DNA of 14,379 bases from NCBI GenBank assembly GCA_002336085.1, contig DDEH01000125.1, forward strand, positions 1-14,379, given 5' to 3'. This document shows, in pieces, positions 1-6,329 of the stretch (positions within the stretch are counted from its first letter, which is position 1; every line of letters begins with the position of its first letter). Position numbers and translations under genes: made by a program. The DNA is from Flavobacteriales bacterium UBA1959. GTDB taxonomy: Bacteria; Bacteroidota; Bacteroidia; Flavobacteriales_D; Sanyastnellaceae. Below the pieces are notes generated by a model. That model searched no databases, was not told the DNA's origin, and saw only the letters and a list, made by a program, of their open reading frames with translations.

Positions 1-606
1 ACGAAGACCCGATTAAACCGAGATGCTGCTATGGCAATTGTGCTTAGCTCTATGTTTGGATTTGGCGTGGTCTTACTCAGTTTCATTCAACAAGCAGGGC
101 TTCCCAATCAGAATGGTTTGGAAGACCTATTTTTTGGGAATGCCGCAGCAATGTCGAAAAATGATGTGATGACAATTGGGGTTCTTAGCTCCTTGATTTG
201 GATGACACTTTTCGCAAACTTTCGTAAAATTCAGCTTGTTTTATTCGATTCAGAATTTTCAGAAATTCAAGGTGTTCGACCCGTGGTATTACGTGCGCTT
301 ATTTCCACTCTCGCAGCCGTATCAGTCGCCATTGGAATACAGACTGCCGGAGCGATACTCATGGCTGCATTATTAATCGCCCCTGCTGCTTCCGCTCGAC
401 TTTGGACCAATCGGCTTGCTCCAATGATTGTGCTTGCAATCATCTTCGGATTGATCGGGGGAACTCTGGGGACATTATGCTCATACCTAGCCCCAAAAAT
501 GCCCACCGGTCCGTGGGTTGTAGTTTGCATGACCGCGTTGTTTTGTTTTTCTGTCTTAGGCCGTAGAGTCTCAATTTGGGCATCAAGATTTCGCCAATCA
601 TTATGA
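1..606 (+). CDS. Metal (Zn/Mn/Fe) ABC transporter permease, TroC/SitC-like, 5' truncated
   Basis: This is the C-terminal 201 residues of an integral membrane permease of the ABC-3 family, which imports divalent transition metals across the inner membrane with an ATPase and a solute-binding protein. The frame is open from base 1 and reads through the internal ATG at 31 (upstream residues TKTRLNRDAA), so the true start lies outside the window. Family hallmarks are the stretch after the truncation point (AIVLSSMFGFGVVLLSFIQ), LFFGNAAAM, the LFDSEFSEIQGV cytoplasmic segment and the late helix GAILMAALLIAPAASARL. The stop overlaps the next permease start by 4 nt (ATGA), the usual layout of paired permeases such as TroC-TroD or SitC-SitD. 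The ATPase and binding protein are presumably upstream. The family is confident; the metal cannot be read from the sequence. Confidence 0.9.
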   Translation, partial: TKTRLNRDAAMAIVLSSMFGFGVVLLSFIQQAGLPNQNGLEDLFFGNAAAMSKNDVMTIGVLSSLIWMTLFANFRKIQLVLFDSEFSEIQGVRPVVLRALISTLAAVSVAIGIQTAGAILMAALLIAPAASARLWTNRLAPMIVLAIIFGLIGGTLGTLCSYLAPKMPTGPWVVVCMTALFCFSVLGRRVSIWASRFRQSL

Positions 607-1463
607 TCGCTTTCTACATTATTCTTGTTGGAAGCCTTGTCGCAATAAATGGGTCCATTTTAGGTTCTTTCATGATGCTTCGGCGCATGTCCATGATGTG
701 CGATGCCATTGTCCATGCTGTTTTACCCGGACTTGTAATCGCATATTTAATTACAACCTCAAGGGGATCTTTAGCCATGATGGCCGGAGCGATTGGAAGT
801 GGGATCTTAGCAACTGCCATAATCGAATATGTCCAACAGAAAATAAGGATCTCTTCGGAGGCAGCAATAGGGCTAACTTTTACAACCCTATTTTCGATTG
901 GAATCATCCTTTTAGCTCGGTTTGCTGGACAGGTAGAATTGGATCAAGATTGCGTTCTTTTTGGAGAGCTTGCTTATGTCCCGCTTGACCTTTGGATTAC
1001 CGATTTCGGAACGAATATGGGCCCATATCCTATTTGGAGTCTTGGACTTCTCACAGTTGCCGTTGTTGTTTTTATGCTCGTAGGCTACAGACATTTATTG
1101 GCAGCAACATTTGACTCAGAATTCGCCGAGCAGACTGGAACCAAAGTGCGCCTCTGGCATTACGCGCTCATGCTAATGGTTTCATTGTTTACCGTGACGT
1201 CTTTTCATTCCGTTGGCGCGGTGATGGTGATGGGGTTCTTTATCCTACCCCCGGCTACTGCTTATCTATTTACAAAGAATGTTCGATCGCTCATTGCTGT
1301 AGCGTGCTCAACTGGAGTCACTTGCGTCATCCTAGGATATTATGTTGCTTTCTTCTTCAATGTTTCAATCGCAGGTGCGATTATCATGTTAAATGGAAGC
1401 ATCTTTGGAGTGGCCGCAATCGTACAGTCTTTAAAAAGGATACGCTTTAATTTAGTTTCATGA
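603..1463 (+). CDS. Metal (Zn/Mn/Fe) ABC transporter permease, TroD/SitD-like
   Basis: Second ABC-3 family permease, 286 aa, expected to form a heterodimeric channel with the preceding one. A start at 576 is possible, but the ATG at 603 makes an ATGA overlap with the upstream stop, gives the usual family length and begins directly at the first helix (MIAFYIILVGSLVAING), so I prefer it. Visible family motifs are the MMLRRMSMMCDAIVHAVLPG segment, the acidic FDSEFAEQTG loop and GAVMVMGFFILPPATAYLF, which matches the equivalent helix of the first permease. About eight hydrophobic segments can be seen. Its own stop overlaps the next gene by another ATGA. Having two permeases fits Mn/Zn/Fe systems such as Tro or Sit better than single-permease Znu systems, but the substrate is not determined. 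Confidence 0.92.
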   Translation: MIAFYIILVGSLVAINGSILGSFMMLRRMSMMCDAIVHAVLPGLVIAYLITTSRGSLAMMAGAIGSGILATAIIEYVQQKIRISSEAAIGLTFTTLFSIGIILLARFAGQVELDQDCVLFGELAYVPLDLWITDFGTNMGPYPIWSLGLLTVAVVVFMLVGYRHLLAATFDSEFAEQTGTKVRLWHYALMLMVSLFTVTSFHSVGAVMVMGFFILPPATAYLFTKNVRSLIAVACSTGVTCVILGYYVAFFFNVSIAGAIIMLNGSIFGVAAIVQSLKRIRFNLVS

Positions 1464-2974
1464 GCTTTCACAATAATCTCCGCCTCTTTTTTTGGCTCCT
1501 ACTTGTGCTTTTCTCAGATGCGTCGGTTGAAGCGCAGCTTGCGTTCAATCCCTCAGGCGAACCCGTTGAAGCAGCACCAAGCTCGTTTGGAAACAAGGCG
1601 ATTCGAATGGTGACAAATGCTTCTGATCAGCCCGTGATCGCCTTTGGTTCAAATGGACATTTGTATGTAAGTATGTGGAACGCGGCGGCCGCAACGTTTG
1701 CTGAACCTTTGGAGATTGATGCCGAATCCAATGTTTTCATGTCCGATGCCGAAGGACCGCGCATGGCTTGCCAAGGAGACTACATCATACTCACGTATCA
1801 GATTTCTGGCGAATGGGCCAACGGCGCCCGTAGCGTGCATTCAATGGATGGCGGACTCAGTTGGAGCGACCCCGTGGCAATGGTCTCCGAAGCCGCTGTT
1901 GACCATTTCATGCCGTGCGTTGCAGTCGACGGTGATGGCAATCCATTCGCCGGAGTCAAAGTAGGTAATTCCACTGCGAGCATTTATGAAGGAATACTGC
2001 GGTCATCAGATGCTGGAAATAGTTGGATGCCTGCGGTCGATGCAAGCGCCAATGCAGATGGAAACTCCGTTTGTGAGTGTTGCCCCTCTCAGCCTTTTTG
2101 GAAAAACGGCCGCTATTACGATTTGGTGCGCAATAACAATGAGAATATCCGGGATTTTTGGCTCATGAGTTCGGCCGATGGTGACATCTGGGACGCTGCC
2201 ATTGATATTGATCCGTTGGATTGGGAAATCAACGCCTGTCCCGAAAGCGGCCCTGCGGTCACAGGACCCGTTCAAGGCTCCGAGTTCATTGCGGCCTTTA
2301 TGTCGGGAGGAGGATCTTCTGGTCAGTCCCGCGTTTATGTGAGTTCCTTCGACCTCGCCGCTAATAGCGGTCATGGAGAATGGCTCTCCGTTGAACCCAT
2401 TACTGTGAGCCAGTTTGAAAACGCCACACAAAACACACCCGTATTGGCTCAATGGCAGGATGAAGATGGAAGTGCCATCATAGCGTTGGCTTGGGAGCAA
2501 AATTCTGGAGGCTATGATGTGCAATTGACGTTGAGCCATGGTGACAATTGGTCCCTCACCGATGCGGCACAAAATATCACCGGAGCTTGGTCCGGCCAAC
2601 ATCGCAAACCAGCCATTGCATTTTCAACCGACACAGATGGGAATCCGCGGCTTCATCTGGCTTGGCAACAGAGCTCCTCGGCTACTGTCCAATACCTCAG
2701 CGGAACCATTGTATCGCCCACTGGAACCGCTTGTTTGGTTCGCCCTGAACCAGTCGTCTTTTCCGACAATCAAGGCATTACGATTGAGCCCAATGGGCAT
2801 TGGGATGGCAGCGCTTGGAACCTCTGGACCGTTGAAGGTAGACTGCTGCAATCGGGAATTGTTCGGACCGGAAAGTCATTGCGGTTCACCAGCAGTCAGC
2901 TGCCGCCGCGCTTCCTCTTCAGCATAGAAAAGTCGGATGGCACTCGCTGGGCGCAACAAATCATGAGGCCGTAG
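1460..2974 (+). CDS. Exported Asp-box (sialidase-fold, BNR-like) protein with CxCC motif and degenerate T9SS-like C-terminus
   Basis: A 504-aa exported protein. Residues 1-26 form a signal peptide (long hydrophobic stretch, cleavage probably after VEA or VEAQ). The body looks like a beta-propeller with Asp-boxes SMDGGLSW (128-135) and SSDAGNSW (182-189) and weaker copies near SADGDIW (238-244) and SHGDNW (359-364). Conserved-looking cysteines are C205/C207/C208 (CECC), followed by RDFWLMSSADG, and C260 in CPESGP. That combination resembles a subgroup of sialidase-like proteins of unknown substrate rather than true neuraminidases; no arginine triad is evident. Residues about 438-504 (WNLWTVEGRLLQSG ... 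WAQQIMRP) read like a diverged T9SS type A sorting domain. The ATG lies in an ATGA overlap with the permease stop, so co-translation with the metal importer is likely. A role in surface metal handling is inference. Confidence 0.8.
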   Translation: MSFHNNLRLFFWLLLVLFSDASVEAQLAFNPSGEPVEAAPSSFGNKAIRMVTNASDQPVIAFGSNGHLYVSMWNAAAATFAEPLEIDAESNVFMSDAEGPRMACQGDYIILTYQISGEWANGARSVHSMDGGLSWSDPVAMVSEAAVDHFMPCVAVDGDGNPFAGVKVGNSTASIYEGILRSSDAGNSWMPAVDASANADGNSVCECCPSQPFWKNGRYYDLVRNNNENIRDFWLMSSADGDIWDAAIDIDPLDWEINACPESGPAVTGPVQGSEFIAAFMSGGGSSGQSRVYVSSFDLAANSGHGEWLSVEPITVSQFENATQNTPVLAQWQDEDGSAIIALAWEQNSGGYDVQLTLSHGDNWSLTDAAQNITGAWSGQHRKPAIAFSTDTDGNPRLHLAWQQSSSATVQYLSGTIVSPTGTACLVRPEPVVFSDNQGITIEPNGHWDGSAWNLWTVEGRLLQSGIVRTGKSLRFTSSQLPPRFLFSIEKSDGTRWAQQIMRP

Positions 2975-2998
2975 GTTGTCAATCTTCGGGGGTAAAGA

Positions 2999-4651
2999 TC
3001 AGCTCCAAAAAAGACCGTACAGTACAACCAGCACAATCATCACAGCAAACGCCCCAATATTAAATATTGGGCCTGTACGGAATGTGCTCTTTGAAATTTC
3101 AATGCCTTTTTCATCATCGGACCCATTGTTTTCGCTCCAACTGATTACCGCGATGACAGCCATGGTCAATAACGTTGTGTAGCCCATTTGATCGAGAAAG
3201 GGAAGATCAAGGAATACCACACTGTCAGACCAACCCTTCGGTGCAACCTTGAAATACATGGCAATTGGGATGGAAACAAGCGCGCCAACAATTGCACCCC
3301 GATTGGTGGCTTTCTTCCAAAACAGACCGAGCAAGAAAACAGCCAAGATTCCAGGACTTACCACGCCAGTGTATTCCTGAATGAACTGAAAGGCTTGATC
3401 GATTCCGCCTAACAAAGGAGCCATCACACAGGCAATTGCCAGCGCAACAACTGCAGAGATTCGCCCCATACTAACAGTGGCGCGGTCACCAGCCTCAGGG
3501 TTGATGTATTGCTTGTAAATATCCATGGTGAAAATGGTCGATGTAGAGTTCAACATCGAGGCCAAGGATGAAACAATGGCTGCTACCAAAGCAGCAAAAG
3601 CGAGGCCCTTCATTCCTGTTGGCAGGAATTGCAACAACCATGGATATGCCTTGTCGGCTTGTCCCGTTGAAGGCATATTCAATTGCCCAGCATCGCCCAA
3701 ACCTGCCATGATGGCCGGATCATTAATCATAACATACGCTGCGATGCCAGGAATGACGACAATCAGCGGCAAAATGAGTTTCAAAATCGCCGCGAACAAA
3801 ATCCCATTCTGTGCCTCTTTCAGTGACTTCGCCGCCAAGGTCCGTTGAATGATGTACTGATTGAATCCCCAGTAATACACATTGGCCACCCACATCCCCC
3901 CTATAAGCACTCCAATGCCCGGCAAGCTTTTGTATTCTGGATGTGACTTGTCCAAAATCATGGCAAACTTATCTGGGGCTACTGCGTAGATTTTTTCAAA
4001 TCCTGCCCACATGCCTTGTCCTCCTGAAACAGTATCCAAAGCCAAGTAAGTTGTGACCAAGCCCCCAAAAATGAGGAATACCACTTGAATCACGTCGGTC
4101 CAAGAAACAGCAGACAAACCGCCGTAGAGCGAATACGCCACTGCAAAAAGGGCCAACCCCAGTACGCCATATACCATGGGAATACCCATAATAGTTTCCA
4201 GCGCCAACGACCCTAGGTATAGCACCGAAGCCAAATTCACAAAGACATAAAGCGCGATCCAAAACACCGCCAAAATAGTTTTAAGCTCTGTGGAGTAACG
4301 CTTCTCTACAAACTCCGGAATAGTGTAGAGCCCTTTTTCAATGAAAATGGGCAAGAAGAATTTCCCTACAATAAGTAAGGTGATGGCCGCCATCCATTCA
4401 TATGATGCGATGGCCAATCCCAGGCTGAAGCCCGATCCCGACATGCCGATGAACTGCTCCGCTGAGATATTCGCTGCAATCAGCGACGCCCCAATTGCCC
4501 ACCAAGGGAGGGATTTGCTCGCCAAAAAATAATCTTCTGCGCTTTTTTCCTTGCCATCCTTGTTCCGAGAAACCCACAGTCCGACACCCAAAATGAGTGC
4601 GGCATAAATGAAGAAAATGACGTAATCCGTAAGGGCGAATGTGGCGTTCAT
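2999..4651 (-). CDS. Sodium/sugar symporter of the SSS family, SGLT-like
   Basis: A 550-aa inner-membrane secondary transporter that couples sodium entry to uptake of a sugar such as galactose or glucose. It resembles Vibrio parahaemolyticus SGLT almost throughout, with our numbering about 3 lower in the N-terminal two thirds. As I recall the vSGLT structure, its sugar-site residues correspond here to Q66, E85, N257, Y260, K291 and Q425, all present. The sodium-site residues A59, I62, A358, S361 and S362 are present too. One sugar-site position differs: the serine equivalent to vSGLT S91 is Ala88. The family stretch GFNQYIIQRTLAAKS lies at 262-276. Length and start (MNATFALTDYVIFF) match the family. 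It converges with the Asp-box gene across 24 bp and appears to be transcribed alone. There is no neighbouring sugar-catabolic gene, so the physiological sugar is unknown. Confidence 0.95.
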   Translation of the reverse strand: MNATFALTDYVIFFIYAALILGVGLWVSRNKDGKEKSAEDYFLASKSLPWWAIGASLIAANISAEQFIGMSGSGFSLGLAIASYEWMAAITLLIVGKFFLPIFIEKGLYTIPEFVEKRYSTELKTILAVFWIALYVFVNLASVLYLGSLALETIMGIPMVYGVLGLALFAVAYSLYGGLSAVSWTDVIQVVFLIFGGLVTTYLALDTVSGGQGMWAGFEKIYAVAPDKFAMILDKSHPEYKSLPGIGVLIGGMWVANVYYWGFNQYIIQRTLAAKSLKEAQNGILFAAILKLILPLIVVIPGIAAYVMINDPAIMAGLGDAGQLNMPSTGQADKAYPWLLQFLPTGMKGLAFAALVAAIVSSLASMLNSTSTIFTMDIYKQYINPEAGDRATVSMGRISAVVALAIACVMAPLLGGIDQAFQFIQEYTGVVSPGILAVFLLGLFWKKATNRGAIVGALVSIPIAMYFKVAPKGWSDSVVFLDLPFLDQMGYTTLLTMAVIAVISWSENNGSDDEKGIEISKSTFRTGPIFNIGAFAVMIVLVVLYGLFWS

Positions 4652-4718
4652 AAAGTCAATTTAAAAGATTGAGGCTCCTCGAGCCTTGGCCGGATTCATT
4701 ACGCGGCAGTGTACTCTG

Positions 4719-4748
4719 CAAATTACTTGTAATTCTAAACACTGGCAA
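4719..4748 (-). promoter_or_regulatory. Candidate promoter for the SGLT-like symporter
   Basis: Reading the minus strand, TTG (4748-4746) is followed after 20 nt by TAATTTG (4725-4719). This resembles the Bacteroidota TTG / TAnnTTTG pattern with one spacer base missing in the -7 box. It would give a leader of about 60 nt, which contains a small hairpin (AGGCTC / GAGCCT, 4672-4686). Pattern match only. Confidence 0.25.
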
Positions 4749-4874
4749 CAGTCCGGAAGGAGTTGATTGCAAAGTGGGGCATCCAAGCCGTTCACTCATA
4801 ATTATGGCGACTCATCGCACATCACTTGGCAAGGACGCTGACCGGCAGCTCTTCATTCCTGAAAGGAATGGTGA

Positions 4875-4920
4875 ACAAAAAAGCGGAACACGTTCTCGAA
4901 ATGAGACGGATTCCGCTTTT
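4875..4920 (-). terminator. Rho-independent terminator after tRNA-Val
   Basis: Two nucleotides past the tRNA 3' end the minus strand forms a 10-bp perfect stem (AAAAGCGGAA / TTCCGCTTTT, 4911-4920 with 4879-4888). The inner part can also pair (CGTCTC / GAGA-ACG with one bulge). A run of six T follows. A second small hairpin without a T run (CATTCC / GGAATG, 4854-4870) lies just beyond it. Confidence 0.75.
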
Positions 4921-4921
4921 G

Positions 4922-4995
4922 TGGGCAATACTGGATTCGAACCAGTGACCTCTACAATGTCAATGTAGCGCTCTAACCAACTGAGCTAAATGCCC
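4922..4995 (-). tRNA. tRNA-Val (GAC)
   Basis: A 74-nt cloverleaf reads on the minus strand: acceptor GGGCATT / ATTGCCC, D-arm GCTC / GAGC with loop AGTTGGTTA, anticodon stem CTACA / TGTAG with loop TTGACAT (anticodon GAC), five-base variable region AGGTC, T-arm ACTGG-TTCGAAT-CCAGT and discriminator A. CCA is not encoded. The sixth acceptor pair is a U-U mismatch (positions 6 and 67). The gene is followed at once by an intrinsic terminator, so it appears to be a single-tRNA transcript. Confidence 0.95.
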
Positions 4996-5039
4996 TTTAC
5001 AGTGCGCTCTGCACCGGTAGTGGCGACATGAACGGACCG

Positions 5040-5047
5040 CGAAGGTA
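5040..5047 (-). promoter_or_regulatory. Candidate -7 box for tRNA-Val
   Basis: TACCTTCG on the minus strand resembles the Bacteroidota -7 consensus TAnnTTTG and would place the start about 38 nt before the mature tRNA. No convincing TTG box lies at the expected distance, so only the -7 half is supported. Confidence 0.3.
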
Positions 5048-5059
5048 CAACAATCTTCA

Positions 5060-5071
5060 GCCGCATGCGGC
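5060..5071. promoter_or_regulatory. 12-bp perfect palindrome, possible operator
   Basis: GCCGCATGCGGC is a perfect palindrome between the two outward-facing -7-like boxes, starting about 13 bp from the tRNA-side box and ending about 27 bp from the desaturase-side box. Its position suits an operator for a dimeric regulator. No regulator gene is in the window, so its function is unproven. Confidence 0.3.
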
Positions 5072-5072
5072 G

Positions 5073-5105
5073 TTGAGTAACGAATGTGTGTAGGTCGTAC
5101 CTTCG
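5073..5105 (+). promoter_or_regulatory. Candidate promoter for the desaturase gene
   Basis: TTG (5073-5075) and TACCTTCG (5098-5105) are separated by 22 nt, within the range accepted for the Bacteroidota sigma factor. Transcription would begin near 5112, about 22 nt before ATG 5134. The alternative ATG at 5086 would lie upstream of the transcript, which supports the shorter gene model. Confidence 0.35.
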
Positions 5106-5133
5106 CCGTTATTCTCAATTACAATCTGCGCCT

Positions 5134-6231
5134 ATGGAACTCCCCATCGTCCGATTTAACCGCAAGACCTCTGACTTCAGCAAAACACTGAAGGACCGGG
5201 TGGATACATACTTCAAGGAAAACAGTTTGTCTCGTCAGGGCGATTGGCGGATGTACGCCAAGACAGTCGTCATGCTCGCCCTCTTCTTTGCTCCTTGGGC
5301 ATTTATTGCTTTTGGTGGCGCAGGTGGCGGATGGCAATTTTGGGTGGCGGAAATCGTCATGGGATTTGGATTAGCAGGAATTGGGCTAAACGTGATGCAT
5401 GACGCCAACCATGGCTCATTTAGCAAGCACAAATGGGTCAATAAAATAGTCAGTTATGTATTGGATTTGGTGGGAGGAAGTTCTGCCCTGTGGCGCATTC
5501 AGCATAACGTATTGCACCACTCGTTTACCAACATTGACGGATTGGATGAAGATATTGACACACCCGGTTTTTTGCGATTCTCTCCAGACAGACCGCTCAA
5601 GAAAATTCACAAGCTTCAATTCATTTATGCTTGGGGATTCTATGGCATCATGACCTTGTTTTGGATGACTGCAAAAGATTGGATCGCTTTGGCACGTTAC
5701 CGCAAAAAGGGACTGGTAAAGTCGTCTGGAAGCTCTGTGGGCCAACTGAAGCGTGAGCTGGTCATTTCTAAGGTGATTTACTTCAGCTACATTATGGTCT
5801 TGCCTGCGCTTTTGAGTGGCTTACCATTTTGGAAAATCCTTGTCGGCTGGGTGGTCATGCATGCTGTGACTGGATTGATTTTAGCTTCTATCTTTCAACC
5901 TGCACACGTGTTGGAAGACTTGCAATTTTCAATAGGAGAAAAAGGAGCCAATATGGAGGACGACAACCTCTCGCACCAACTCAAGTCTACTGCCAATTTT
6001 GGGACAGGCTCGCGTTTGTTTACTTGGATGTGCGGCGGATTGAACCATCAAATCGAACACCACCTATTTCCTCAAGTATGCCATATCCACTTCAGCAATC
6101 TCGCTCCGATTGTGCGCAAAACTGCTGAAGAGTTTGGTCTGCCCTACCGCGCTTCTACCACTTTTGCCGGTGCACTTGCACTTCACACGAGAATGCTGTG
6201 GAAACTTGGGCGTGAGGAGTCCTGGGCATAG
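5134..6231 (+). CDS. Membrane fatty-acid (acyl-lipid/acyl-CoA) desaturase, linoleoyl-CoA-desaturase-like
   Basis: A 365-aa membrane di-iron desaturase that introduces a double bond into a fatty acyl chain. The three histidine boxes are H89DANH93, H124NVLHH129 and the front-end-type QIEHH (306-310, inside HQIEHHLFP). H258 (QPAHV) and H281 (HQLKSTANF) sit where further iron ligands occur in the family. Hydrophobic pairs at about 42-85, 162-180, 210-228 and 232-252 give the usual four-helix topology. There is no cytochrome b5 domain, so an external electron donor is needed. The frame is open from 5086, but I chose ATG 5134: MELPIVRFNRK is the typical beginning of bacterial members and the candidate promoter lies between the two ATGs. 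It probably adjusts membrane fluidity; the double-bond position is unknown. No operon partner is evident, and 98 bp with a candidate promoter separate it from the next gene. Confidence 0.9.
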   Translation: MELPIVRFNRKTSDFSKTLKDRVDTYFKENSLSRQGDWRMYAKTVVMLALFFAPWAFIAFGGAGGGWQFWVAEIVMGFGLAGIGLNVMHDANHGSFSKHKWVNKIVSYVLDLVGGSSALWRIQHNVLHHSFTNIDGLDEDIDTPGFLRFSPDRPLKKIHKLQFIYAWGFYGIMTLFWMTAKDWIALARYRKKGLVKSSGSSVGQLKRELVISKVIYFSYIMVLPALLSGLPFWKILVGWVVMHAVTGLILASIFQPAHVLEDLQFSIGEKGANMEDDNLSHQLKSTANFGTGSRLFTWMCGGLNHQIEHHLFPQVCHIHFSNLAPIVRKTAEEFGLPYRASTTFAGALALHTRMLWKLGREESWA

Positions 6232-6256
6232 GGTTCACCAACATCGATGCGTTTGG

Positions 6257-6286
6257 TTTGAGCGTCGGAATTTTTCAATACCTTGA
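6257..6286 (+). promoter_or_regulatory. Candidate promoter for the serine protease gene
   Basis: TTTG (6257-6260), an 18-nt spacer and TACCTTGA (6279-6286) resemble the Bacteroidota -33/-7 pair. Transcription would start near 6293, downstream of the potential TTG start at 6258 and about 37 nt before ATG 6330. This supports the later start. Confidence 0.35.
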
Positions 6287-6329
6287 AAGCAAACGAAACG
6301 CCTTCAACGGTCTTGAATTCCATAGAGCC

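Larger units (their letters stand above)
5039..5106. repeat. 10-bp inverted repeat flanking the tRNA-Val / desaturase divergent region
   Basis: GCGAAGGTAC (5039-5048) and GTACCTTCGC (5097-5106) are perfect reverse complements. Each copy contains a TACCTTCG -7-like box pointing outward, one toward tRNA-Val and one toward the desaturase gene. The simplest reading is two similar promoters facing apart; the symmetry extends only 10 bp. Confidence 0.7.

Noticed and set aside
2006..2602. 198-codon open frame on the minus strand inside the Asp-box gene
   Set aside because: It lies fully antisense to a gene with clear signal peptide, Asp-boxes and family motifs; its translation has no recognisable domain or signal and looks like a mirrored-frame product.
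2982..2999. Small hairpin ATCTT / AAGAT between the convergent Asp-box and symporter genes
   Set aside because: Only 5 bp and AT-rich with no T run on either strand; too weak to call a terminator.
4669..4968. 99-codon open frame on the plus strand upstream of the desaturase gene
   Set aside because: It runs through the tRNA-Val terminator and into the antisense of the tRNA itself; no homology-like motif.
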